From the NCBI GenBank assembly GCA_026018925.1, contig JAKSZU010000507.1, positions 1 to 64,000 on the forward strand: DNA of 64,000 nucleotides, written 5' to 3'. Below, one piece after another: positions 1 through 10,000 of this stretch (position 1 is the stretch's first letter; each line of letters begins with the position of its first letter). The position numbers were made by a program, and so were the translations under genes. Under the pieces are notes generated by a model that was not told the origin of the DNA, did no database searches, and saw only the letters and a list, made by a program, of their open reading frames with translations. This DNA comes from Tupaia tana. Taxonomy: Eukaryota; Chordata; Mammalia; Scandentia; Tupaiidae.

Positions 1-2840
1 ATAAAAAAGGAAAAAAAATGTACCTGGCTGAAAGAGGGGGCTCTGGCCTGGGGGTCCCGGGGCTGGAACTACTGGGGGCAGTCCTCCCTCGGAGATCCTG
101 GCCCAGGGTTCGAAAGATGGGGGTGTGGTGTGGATGAACTGAGGGCGTTCCTGTGTGTTGATCAGAAGAGAGAAATTTACAATTGAAAGATGTGGATAAC
201 AGGACAGAGAAAGAAATAAAAAAGGAAAAAAATGTACCTGGCTGAAAGAGGGGGCTCTGGCCTGGGGGTCCCGGGGCTGGAACTACTGGGGGCAGTCCTC
301 CCTCGGAGATCCTGGCCCAGGGGTCGAAAGATGGGGGTGTGGTGTGGATGAACTGAGGGCGTTCCTGTGTGTTGATCAGAAGAGAGAAATTTACAATTGA
401 AAGATGTGGATAACAGGACAGAGAAAGAAATCAAAAAGGAAAAAAATGTACCTGGCTGAAAGAGGGGGCTCTGGCCTGGGGGTCCCGGGGCTGGAACTAC
501 TGGGGGCAGTCCTCCCTCGGAGATCCTGGCCCAGGGGTCGAAAGATGGGGCTGTGGTGTGGATGAACTGAGGGCGTTCCTGTGTGTTGATCAGAAGAGAG
601 AAATTTACAATTGAAAGATGTGGATAACAGGACAGAGAAAGAAATATAAAAGGAAAAAAATGTACCTGGCTGAAAGAGGGGGCTCTGGCCTGGGGGTCCC
701 GGGGCTGGAACTACTGGGGGCAGTCCTCCCTCGGAGATCCTGGCCCAGGGGTCGAAAGATGGGGGTGTGGTGTGGATGAACTGAGGGCGTTCCTGTGTGT
801 TGATCAGAAGAGAGAAATTTACAATTGAAAGATGTGGATAACAGGACAGAGAAAGAAATAAAAAAGGAAAAAAATGTACCTGGCTGAAAGAGGGGGCTCT
901 GGCCTGGGGGTCCCCGGGGCTGGAACTACTGGGGGCAGTCCTCCCTCGGAGATCCTGGCCCAGGGGTCGAAAGATGGGGGTGTGGTGTGGATGAACTGAG
1001 GGCGTTCCTGTGTGTTGATCAGAAGAGAGAAATTTACAATTGAAAGATGTGGATAACAGGACAGAGAAAGAAATCAAAAAGGAAAAAAATGTACCTGGCT
1101 GAAAGAGGGGGCTCTGGCCTGGGGGTCCCGGGGCTGGAACTACTGGGGGCAGTCCTCCCTCGGAGATCCTGGCCCAGGGGTCGAAAGATGGGGGTGTGAT
1201 GTGGATGAACTGAGGGCGTTCCTGTGTGTCGATCAGAAGAGAGAAATTTACAATTGAAAGATGTGAATAACAGGACAGAGAAAGAAATAAAAAAGGAAAA
1301 AAATGTACCTGGCTGAAAGAGGGGGCTCTGGCCTGGGGGTCCCGGGGCTGGAACTACTGGGGGCAGTCCTCCCTCGGAGATCCTGGCCCAGGGGTCGAAA
1401 GATGGGGGTGTGATGTGGATGAACTGAGGGCGTTCCTGTGTGTCGATCAGAAGAGAGAAATTTACAATTGAAAGATGTGGATAACAGGACAGAGAAAGAA
1501 ATAAAAAAGGAAAAAAATGTACCTGGCTGAAAGAGGGGGCTCTGGCCTGGGGGTCCCGGGGCTGGAACTACTGGGGGCAGTCCTCCCTCGGAGATCCTGG
1601 CCCAGGGGTCGAAAGATGGGGGTGTGGTGTGGATGAACTGAGGGCGTTCCTGTGTGTTGATCAGAAGAGAGAAATTTACAATTGAAAGATGTGGATAACA
1701 GGACAGAGAAAGAAATCAAAAAGGAAAAAAATGTACCTGGCTGAAAGAGGGGGCTCTGGCCTGGGGGTCCCGGGGCTGGAACTACTGGGGGCAGTCCTCC
1801 CTCGGAGATCCTGGCCCAGGGGTCGAAAGATGGGGGGTGTGGTGTGGATGAACTGAGGGCGTTCCTGTGTGTTGATCAGAAGAGAGAAATTTACAATTGA
1901 AAGATGTGGATAACAGGACAGAGAAAGAAATCAAAAAGGAAAAAAAATGTACCTGGCTGAAAGAGGGGGGCTCTGGCCTGGGGGTCCCGGGGCTGGAACT
2001 ACTGGGGGCAGTCCTCCCTCGGAGATCCTGGCCCAGGGGTCGAAAGATGGGGGTGTGGTGTGGATGAACTGAGGGCGTTCCTGTGTGTTGATCCGAAGAG
2101 AGAAATTTACAATTGAAAGATGTGGATAACAGGACAGAGAAAGAAATAAAAAAGGAAAAAAATGTACCTGGCTGAAAGAGGGGGCTCTGGCCTGGGGGTC
2201 CCGGGGCTGGAAATACTGGGGGCAGTCCCTCCCTCGGAGATCCTGGCCCAGGGTCGAAAGATGGGGGTGTGGTGTGGATGAACTGAGGGCGTTCCTGTGT
2301 GTTGATCAGAAGAGAGAAATTTACAATTGAAAGATGTGGATAACAGGACAGAGAAAGAAATAAAAAAGGAATAAATTGTACCTGGCTGAAAGAGGGGGCT
2401 CTGGCCTGGGGGTCCCGGGGCTGGAACTGCTGGGGGCAGTCCTCCCTCGGAGATCCTGGCCCAGGGGTCGAAAGATGGGGGTGTGGTGTGGATGAACTGA
2501 GGGCGTTCCTGTGTGTTGATCAGAAGAGAGAAATTTACAATTGAAAGATGTGGATAACAGGACAGAGAAAGAAATAAAAAAGGAAAAAAATGTACCTGGC
2601 TGAAAGAGGGGGCTCTGGCCTGGGGGTCCCGGGGCTGGAACTACTGGGGGCAGTCCTCCCTCGGAGATCCTGGCCCAGGGGTCGAAAGATGGGGGTGTGG
2701 TGTGGATGAACTGAGGGCGTTCCTGTGTGTTGATCAGAAGAGAGAAATTTACAATTGAAAGATGTGGATAACAGGACAGAGAAAGAAATAAAAAAGGAAA
2801 AAAAATGTACCTGGCTGAAAGAGGGGGCTCTGGCCTGGGG
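1..2840 (+). repeat. Left segment, mixed monomers outside the 15.84-kb block
   Basis: About 13 monomers. Four of them carry aaatcaaaaag in place of the usual aaataaaaaag, at 431, 1074, 1716 and 1931. The first three are three monomers apart (642-643 bp), a small local higher-order pattern. Two adjacent units at about 1198-1229 and 1411-1444 belong to the gatgtgg plus gtcgatc subtype. Single-base slips are frequent, for example gtccccgggg near 911, an extra G near 1831 and ccctccc near 2226. One unit near 2371 reads ataaattgtacc. I found no convincing ordered match of this segment to the left flank of the second 15.84-kb copy, so the block boundary is placed near 2.84 kb. Confidence 0.75.
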
Positions 2841-3749
2841 GTCCCCGGGCTGGAACTACTGGGGGCAGTCCTCCCTCGGAGATCCTGGCCCAGGGGTCGA
2901 AAGATGGGGGTGTGGTGTGGATGAACTGAGGGCGTTCCTGTGTGTTGATCAGAAGAGAGAAATTTACAATTGAAAGATGTGGATAACAGGACAGAGAAAG
3001 AAATAAAAAAGGAAAAAAATGTACCTGGCTGAAAGAGGGGGCTCTGGCCTGGGGGTCCCGGGGCTGGAACTACTGGGGGCAGTCCTCCCTCGGAGATCCT
3101 GGCCCAGGGGTCGAAAGATGGGGGTGTGGTGTGGATGAACTGAGGGCGTTCCTGTGTGTTGATCAGAAGAGAGAAATTTACAATTGAAAGATGTGGATAA
3201 CAGGACAGAGAAAGAAATAAAAAAGGAAAAAAATGTACCTGGCTGAAAGAGGGGGCTCTGGCCTGGGGGTCCCGGGGCTGGAACTACTGGGGGAAGTCCT
3301 CCCTCGGAGATCCTGGCCCAGGGGTCGAAAGATGGGGGTGTGACGTGGATGAACTGAGGGCGTTTCTGTGTGTCGATCAGAAGAGAGAAATTTACAATTG
3401 AAAGATGTGGATAACAGGACAGAGAAAGAAATAAAAAAGGAAAAAAATGTACCTGGCTGAAAGAGGGGCTCTGGCCTGGGGGTCCCGGGGCTGGAACTAC
3501 TGGGGGCAGTCCTCCCTCGGAGATCCTGGCCCAGGGGTCGAAAGATGGGGGTGTGGTGTGGATGAACTGAGGGCGTTCCTGTGTGTTGATCAGAAGAGAG
3601 AAATTTACAATTGAAAGATGTGGATAACAGGACAGAGAAAGAAATAAAAAAGGAAAAAAATGTACCTGGCTGAAAGAGGGGGCTCTGGCCTGGGGGTCCC
3701 GGGGCTGGAACTACTGGGGGCAGTCCTCCCTCGGAGATCCTGGCCCAGG

Positions 3750-3766
3750 GTTCGAAAGATGGGGGT
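3750..3766 (+). other. CENP-B-box-like 17-mer in gttcg-variant monomer
   Basis: The CENP-B core is nTTCGnnnnAnnCGGGn. This site reads gttcgaaagatgggggt and matches eight of the nine fixed core bases, failing only at the C of CGGG, which is G here. Consensus monomers have gtcg instead of ttcg and match seven of nine. The eight-of-nine version occurs at 108, 3750, 19593, 42707, 43776, 48911 and 55115. The missing C makes strong CENP-B binding doubtful, and with some 300 units one near match per variant is not surprising. Confidence 0.25.
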
Positions 3767-3874
3767 GTGGTGTGGATGAACGGAGGGCGTTCCTGTGTGT
3801 TGATCAGAAGAGAGAAATTTACAATTGAAAGATGTGGATAACAGGACAGAGAAAGAAATAAAAAAGGAAAAAAA

Positions 3875-4088
3875 TGTACCTGGCTGAAAGAGGGGGCTCT
3901 GGCCTGGGGGTCCCGGGGCTGGAACTACTGGGGGCAGTCCTCCCTCGGAGATCCTGGCCCAGGGGTCGAAAGATGGGGGTGTGGTGTGGATGAACTGAGG
4001 GCGTTCCTGTGTGTTGATCAGAAGAGAGAAATTTACAATTGAAAGATGTGGATAACAGGACAGAGAAAGAAATAAAAAAGGAAAAAAA
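3875..4088 (+). repeat. Reference monomer (consensus-type unit)
   Basis: This unit matches the majority base at every position I compared and can serve as the type monomer. Counting from tgtacctggctg as position 1: positions 1-130 are GC-rich (about 65%) with G-runs of five at about 17-22, 32-36 and 56-60, plus ggtcccgggg; positions 76-91 hold the short dyad cctggcccagg; 91-105 hold gtcgaaagatggggg; 121-130 hold ctgagggcgt; 131-214 are AT-rich (about 31% GC), with tgatca, caattg, an AATAAA hexamer and a closing A-rich tract. There are four CpG sites: in cccggg, ctcgga, gtcgaa and ggcgtt. The phase chosen for position 1 is arbitrary, because no array edge is visible to fix it. Confidence 0.9.
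3880..4006 (-). other. Exon-like GC-rich half of monomer (example)
   Basis: Read on the minus strand, this 127-nt GC-rich segment starts directly after an ACACACAG and ends in CAGCCAG directly before GTACAT, so it sits like an internal exon between splice-like signals. One frame, starting at the first base, is open throughout and is rich in Pro, Ser and Gly, beginning ERPQFIHTTPPSFDPWARIS. A second frame is also open; the third contains a TAG in most monomers. The length of 127 is not divisible by three, so joining successive copies would rotate the frame and meet that stop in every third unit. Seen: the signals and the open frames. Inferred: any splicing role. It may equally be chance in a C-rich strand. 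I do not recognise the peptide. Confidence 0.3.
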
Positions 4089-4093
4089 TGTAC
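4007..4093 (-). other. Intron-like AT-rich half of monomer (example)
   Basis: On the minus strand this 87-nt segment begins GTACAT after CAG, runs through long T- and C-rich stretches, and closes with TTTCTCTCTTCT, a CTGAT that resembles a branch-site motif, and ACACACAG. It therefore has GT...AG ends and strong pyrimidine content. The donor context CAG|GTACAT is weak at intron positions 4 and 5, and the candidate branch site is close to the AG, so this is only a moderate match to vertebrate splice signals. The same arrangement recurs in nearly every monomer, but the array is too uniform for that to be evidence of selection. The plus strand of the same segment holds AATAAA followed by an A-rich tract. 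Confidence 0.3.
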
Positions 4094-7000
4094 CTGGCTG
4101 AAAGAGGGGGCTCTGGCCTGGGGGTCCCGGGGCTGGAACTACTGGGGGCAGTCCTCCCCTCGGAGATCCTGGCCCAGGGGTCGAAAGATGGGGGTGTGGT
4201 GTGGATGAACTGAGGGCGTTCCTGTGTGTTGATCAGAAGAGAGAAATTTACAATTGAAAGATGTGGATAACAGGACAGAGAAAGAAATCAAAAAGGAAAA
4301 AAATGTACCTGGCTGAAAGAGGGGGCTCTGGCCTGGGGGTCCCGGGGCTGGAACTACTGGGGGCAGTCCTCCCTCGGAGATCCTGGCCCAGGGGTCGAAA
4401 GATGGGGGTGTGGTGTGGATGAACTGAGGGCGTTCCTGTGTGTTGATCAGAAGAGAGAAATTTACAATTGAAAGATGTGGATAACAGGACAGAGAAAGAA
4501 ATAAAAAAGGAAAAAAATGTACCTGGCTGAAAGAGGGGGCTCTGGCCTGGGGGTCCCGGGGCTGGAACTACTGGGGGCAGTCCTCCCTCGGAGATCCTGG
4601 CCCAGGGGTCGAAAGATGGGGGTGTGGTGTGGATGAACTGAGGGCGTTCCTGTGTGTCGATCAAAAGAGAGAAATTTACAATTGAAAGATGTGGATAACA
4701 GGACAGAGAAAGAAATAAAAAAGGAAAAAAATGTACCTGGCTGAAAGAGGGGGCTCTGGCCTGGGGGTCCCGGGGCTGGAACTACTGGGGGCAGTCCTCC
4801 CTCGGAGATCCTGGCCCAGGGGTCGAAAGATGGGGGTGTGGTGTGGATGAACTGAGGGCGTTCCTGTGTGTTGATCAGAAGAGAGAAATTTACAATTGAA
4901 AGATGTGGATAACAGGACAGAGAAAGAAATAAAAAAGGAAAAAAATGTACCTGGCTGAAAGAGGGGGCTCTGGCCTGGGGGTCCCGGGGCTGGAACTACT
5001 GGGGGCAGTCCTCCCTCGGAGATCCTGGCCCAGGGGTCGAAAGATGGGGGTGTGGTGTGGATGAACTGAGGGCGTTCCTGTGTGTTGATCAGAAGAGAGA
5101 AATTTACAATTGAAAGATGTGGATAACAGGACAGAGAAAAAAATAAAAAAGGAAAAAAATGTACCTGGCTGAAAGAGGGGGCTCTGGCCTGGGGGTCCCG
5201 GGGCTGGAACTACTGGGGGCAGTCCTCCCTCGGAGATCCTGGCCCAGGGGTCGAAAGATGGGGGTGTGGTGTGGATGAACTGAGGGCGTTCCTGTGTGTC
5301 GATCAGAAGAGAGAAATTTACAATTGAAAGATGTGGATAACAGGACAGAGAAAGAAATAAAAAAGGAAAAAAATGTACCTGGCTGAAAGAGGGGGCTCTG
5401 GCCTGGGGGTCCCGGGGCTGGAACAACTGGGGGCAGTCGTCCCTCGGAGATCCTGGCCCAGGGGTCGAAAGATGGGGGTGTGGTGTGGATGAACTGAGGG
5501 CGTTCCTGTGTGTTGATCAGAAGAGAGAAATTTACAATTGAAAGATGTGGATAACAGGACAGAGAAGAAATAAAAAAGGAAAAAAATGTACCTGGCTGAA
5601 AGAGGGGGCTCTGGCCTGGGGGTCCCGGGGCTGGAACTACTGGGGGCAGTCCTCCCTCGGAGATCCTGGCCCAGGGGTCGAAAGATGGGGGTGTGACGTG
5701 GATGAACTGAGGGCGTTCCTGTGTGTCGATCAGAAGAGAGAAATTTACAATTGAAAGATGTGGATAACAGGACAGAGAAAGAAATAAAAAAGGAAAAAAA
5801 TGTACCTGGCTGAAAGAGGGGGCTCTGGCCTGGGGGTACCCGGGGCTGGAACTACTGGGGGCAGTCCTCCCTCGGAGATCCTGGCCCAGGGGTCGAAAGA
5901 TGGGGGGTGTGGTGTGGATGAACTGAGGGCGTTCCTGTGTGTTGATCAGAAGAGAGAAATTTACAATTGAAAGATGTGGATAACAGGACAGAGAAAGAAA
6001 TCAAAAAGGAAAAAAATGTACCTGGCTGAAAGAGGGGGCTCTGGCCTGGGGGTCCCGGGGCTGGAACTACTGGGGGCAGTCCTCCCTCGGAGATCCTGGC
6101 CCAGGGGTCGAAAGATGGGGGTGTGGTGTGGATGAACTGAGGGCGTTCCTGTGTGTTGATCAGAAGAGAGAAATTTACAATTGAAAGATGTGGATAACAG
6201 GGACAGAGAAAGAAATAAAAAAGGAAAAAAATGTACCTGGCTGAAAGAGGGGGCTCTGGCCTGGGGGTCCCGGGGCTGGAACTACTGGGGGCAGTCCTCC
6301 CTCGGAGATCCTGGCCCAGGGGTCGAAAGATGGGGGTGTGGTGTGGATGAACTGAGGGCGTTCCTGTGTGTTGATCAGAAGAGAGAAATTTACAATTGAA
6401 AGATGTGGATAACAGGACAGAGAAAGAAATAAAAAGGAAAAAAATGTACCTGGCTGAAAGAGGGGGCTCTGGCCTGGGGGTCCCGGGGCTGGAACTACTG
6501 GGGGCAGTCCTCCCTCGGAGATCCTGGCCCAGGGGTCGAAAGATGGGGGTGTGGTGTGGATGAACTGAGGGCGTTCCTGTGTGTTGATCAGAAGAGAGAA
6601 ATTTACAATTGAAAGATGTGGATAACAGGACAGAGAAAGAAATAAAAAAGGAAAAAAATGTACCTGGCTGAAAGAGGGGGCTCTGGCCTGGGGGTCCCGG
6701 TGCTGGAACTACTGGGGGCAGTCCTCCCTCGGAGATCCTGGCCCAGGGGTCGAAAGATGGGGGTGTGGTGTGGATGAACTGAGGGCGTTCCTGTGTGTTG
6801 ATCAGAAGAGAGAAATTTACAATTGAAAGATGTGGATAACAGGACAGAGAAAGAAATAAAAAAGGAAAAAAATGTACCTGGCTGAAAGAGGGGGCTCTGG
6901 CCTGGGGGTCCCGGGGCTGGAACTACTGGGGGGCAGTCCTCCCTCGGAGATCCTGGCCCAGGGGTCGAAAGATGGGGGTGTGGTGTGGATGAACTGAGGG

Positions 7001-10000
7001 CGTTCCTGTGTGTTGATCAGAAGAGAGAAATTTACAATTGAAAGATGTGGATAACAGGACAGAGAAAGAAATAAAAAAGGAAAAAAATGTACCTGGCTGA
7101 AAGAGGGGGCTCTGGCCTGGGGGTCCCGGGGCTGGAACTACTGGGGGCAGTCCTCCCTCGGAGATCCTGGCCCAGGGGTCGAAAGATGGGGGTGTGGTGT
7201 GGATGAACTGAGGGCGTTCCTGTGTGTTGATCAGAAGAGAGAAATTTACAATTGAAAGATGTGGATAACAGGACAGAGAAAGAAATAAAAAAGGAAAAAA
7301 ATGTACCTGGCTGAAAGAGGGGGCTCTGGCCTGGGGGTCCCGGGGCTGGAACTACTGGGGGCAGTCCTCCCTCGGAGATCCTGGCCCAGGGGTCGAAAGA
7401 TGGGGCTGTGGTGTGGATGAACTGAGGGCGTTCCTGTGTGTTGATCAGAAGAGAGAAATTTACAATTGAAAGATGTGGATAACAGGACAGAGAAAGAAAT
7501 AAAAAAGGAAAAAAAATGTACCTGGCTGAAAGAGGGGGCTCTGGCCTGGGGGTCCCGGGGCTGGAACTACTGGGGGCAGTCCTCCCTCGGAGATCCTGGC
7601 CCAGGGGTCGAAAGATGGGGGTGTGGTGTGGATGAACTGAGGGCGTTCCTGTGTGTCGATCAGAAGAGAGAAATTTACAATTGAAAGATGTGGATAACAG
7701 GACAGAGAAAGAAATAAAAAAGGAAAAAAATGTACCTGGCTGAAAGAGGGGGCTCTGGCCTGGGGGTCCCGGGGCTGGAACTACTGGGGGCAGTCCTCCC
7801 TCGGAGATCCTGGCCCAGGGGTCGAAAGATGGGGGTGTGGTGTGGATGAACTGAGGGCGTTCCTGTGTGTTGATCAGAAGAGAGAAATTTACAATTGAAA
7901 GATGTGGATAACAGGACAGAGAAAGAAATAAAAAAGGAAAAAAATGTACCTGGCTGAAAGAGGGGGCTCTGGCCTGGGGGGTCCCGGGGCTGGAACTACT
8001 GGGGGCAGTCCTCCCTCGGAGATCCTGGCCCAGGGGTCGAAAGATGGGGGTGTGGTGTGGATGAACTGAGGGCGTTCCTGTGTGTTGATCAGAAGAGAGA
8101 AATTTACAATTGAAAGATGTGGATAACAGGACAGAGAAAGAAATAAAAAAGGAAAAAAATGTACCTGGCTGAAAGAGGGGGCTCTGGCCTGGGGGTCCCG
8201 GGGCTGGAACTACTGGGGGCAGTCCTCCCTCGGAGATCCTGGCCCAGGGGTCGAAAGATGGGTTTGTGGTGTGGATGAACTGAGGGCGTTCCTGTGTGTT
8301 GATCAGAAGAGAGAAATTTACAATTGAAAGATGTGGATAACAGGACAGAGAAAGAAATAAAAAAGGAAAAAAATGTACCTGGCTGAAAGAGGGGGCTCTG
8401 GCCTGGGGGTCCCGGGGCTGGAACTACTGGGGGCAGTCCTCCCTCGGAGATCCTGGCCCAGGGGTCGAAAGATGGGGGTGTGGTGTGGATGAACTGAGGG
8501 CGTTCCTGTGTGTCGATCAGAAGAGAGAAATTTACAATTGAAAGATGTGGATAACAGGACAGAGAAAGAAATAAAAAAGGAAAAAAATGTACCTGGCTGA
8601 AAGAGGGGGCTCTGGCCTGGGGGTCCCGGGGCTGGAACTACTGGGGGCAGTCCTCCCTCGGAGATCCTGGCCCAGGGGTCGAAAGATGGGGGTGTGGTGT
8701 GGATGAACTGAGGGCGTTCCTGTGTGTTGATCAGAAAAGAGAAATTTACAATTGAAAGATGTGGATAACAGGACAGAGAAAGAAATAAAAAAGGAAAAAA
8801 ATGTACCTGGCTGAAAGAGGGGGCTCTGGCCTGGGGGTCCCGGGGCTGGAACTACTGGGGGCAGTCCTCCCTCGGAGATCCTGGCCCAGGGGTCGAAAGA
8901 TGGGGGTGTGGTGTGGATGAACTGAGGGCGTTCCTGTGTGTTGATCAGAAGAGAGAAATTTACAATTGAAAGATGTGGATAACAGGACAGAGAAAGAAAT
9001 AAAAAAGGAAAAAAATGTACCTGGCTGAAAGAGGGGGCTCTGGCCTGGGGGTCCCGGGGCTGGAACTACTGGGGGCAGTCCTCCCTCGGAGATCCTGGCC
9101 CAGGGGTCGAAAGATGGGGGTGTGTTGTGGATGAACTGAGGGCGTTCCTGTGTGTTGATCAGAAGAGAGAAATTTACAATTGAAAGATGTGGATAACAGG
9201 ACAGAGAAAGAAATAAAAAAGGAAAAAAATGTACCTGGCTGAAAGAGGGGGCTCTGGCCTGGGGGTCCCGGGGCTGGAACTACTGGGGGCAGTCCTCCCT
9301 CGGAGATCCTGGCCCAGGGGTCGAAAGATGGGGGTGTGGTGTGGATGAACTGAGGGCGTTCCTGTGTGTTGATCAGAAGAGAGAAATTTACAATTGAAAG
9401 ATGTGGATAACAGGACAGAGAAAGAAATCAAAAAGGAAAAAAATGTACCTGGCTGAAAGAGGGGGCTCTGGCCTGGGGGTCCCGGGGCTGGAACTGCTGG
9501 GGGCAGTCCTCCCTCGGAGATCCTGGCCCAGGGGTCGAAAGATGGGGGTGTGGTGTGGATGAACTGAGGGCGTTCCTGTGTGTTGATCAGAAGAGAGAAA
9601 TTTACAATTGAAAGATGTGGATAACAGGACAGAGAAAGAAATAAAAAAGGAAAAAAATGTACCTGGCTGAAAGAGGGGGCTCTGGCCTGGGGGTCCCGGG
9701 GCTGGAACTACTGGGGGCAGTCCTCCCTCGGAGATCCTGGCCCAGGGGTCGAAAGATGGGGGTGTGGTGTGGATGAACTGAGGGCGTTCCTGTGTGTTGA
9801 TCAGAAGAGAGAAATTTACAATTGAAAGATGTGGATAACAGGACAGAGAAAGAAATAAAAAAGGAAAAAAATGTACCTGGCTGAAAGAGGGGGCTCTGGC
9901 CTGGGGGTCCCGGGGCTGGAACTACTGGGGGCAGTCCTCCCTCGGAGATCCTGGCCCAGGGGTCGAAAGATGGGGGTGTGGTGTGGATGAACTGAGGGCG

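Noticed and set aside
391-1077. Minus-strand reading frames of about 85-228 codons with Pro/Ser-rich products, recurring through the array
   Set aside because: They begin at non-ATG codons in many cases, vary in length with single-base slips, rotate through all three frames because the unit is not a multiple of three, and recur wherever the satellite recurs. They are by-products of the repeat, not genes.
2755-2973. Plus-strand frames of about 66-82 codons (TEKEIKKEKKCTWLKEGALA type)
   Set aside because: They span one monomer only, start at TTG or GTG in several cases, and appear only where a homopolymer slip in the A-run joins two frames. There is no Kozak context or conservation beyond the repeat itself.
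3750-3766. tRNA gene, from the ggttcgaaa that resembles a T-loop
   Set aside because: The flanking bases do not form a T stem, no anticodon or acceptor arm can be drawn, and the string is a one-base variant of the satellite consensus.
3875-4088. LTR or other retroelement as source of the unit
   Set aside because: There are no TG...CA ends at consistent places, no primer-binding or polypurine site pair with internal coding, and no target-site duplication visible. AATAAA alone is not enough.
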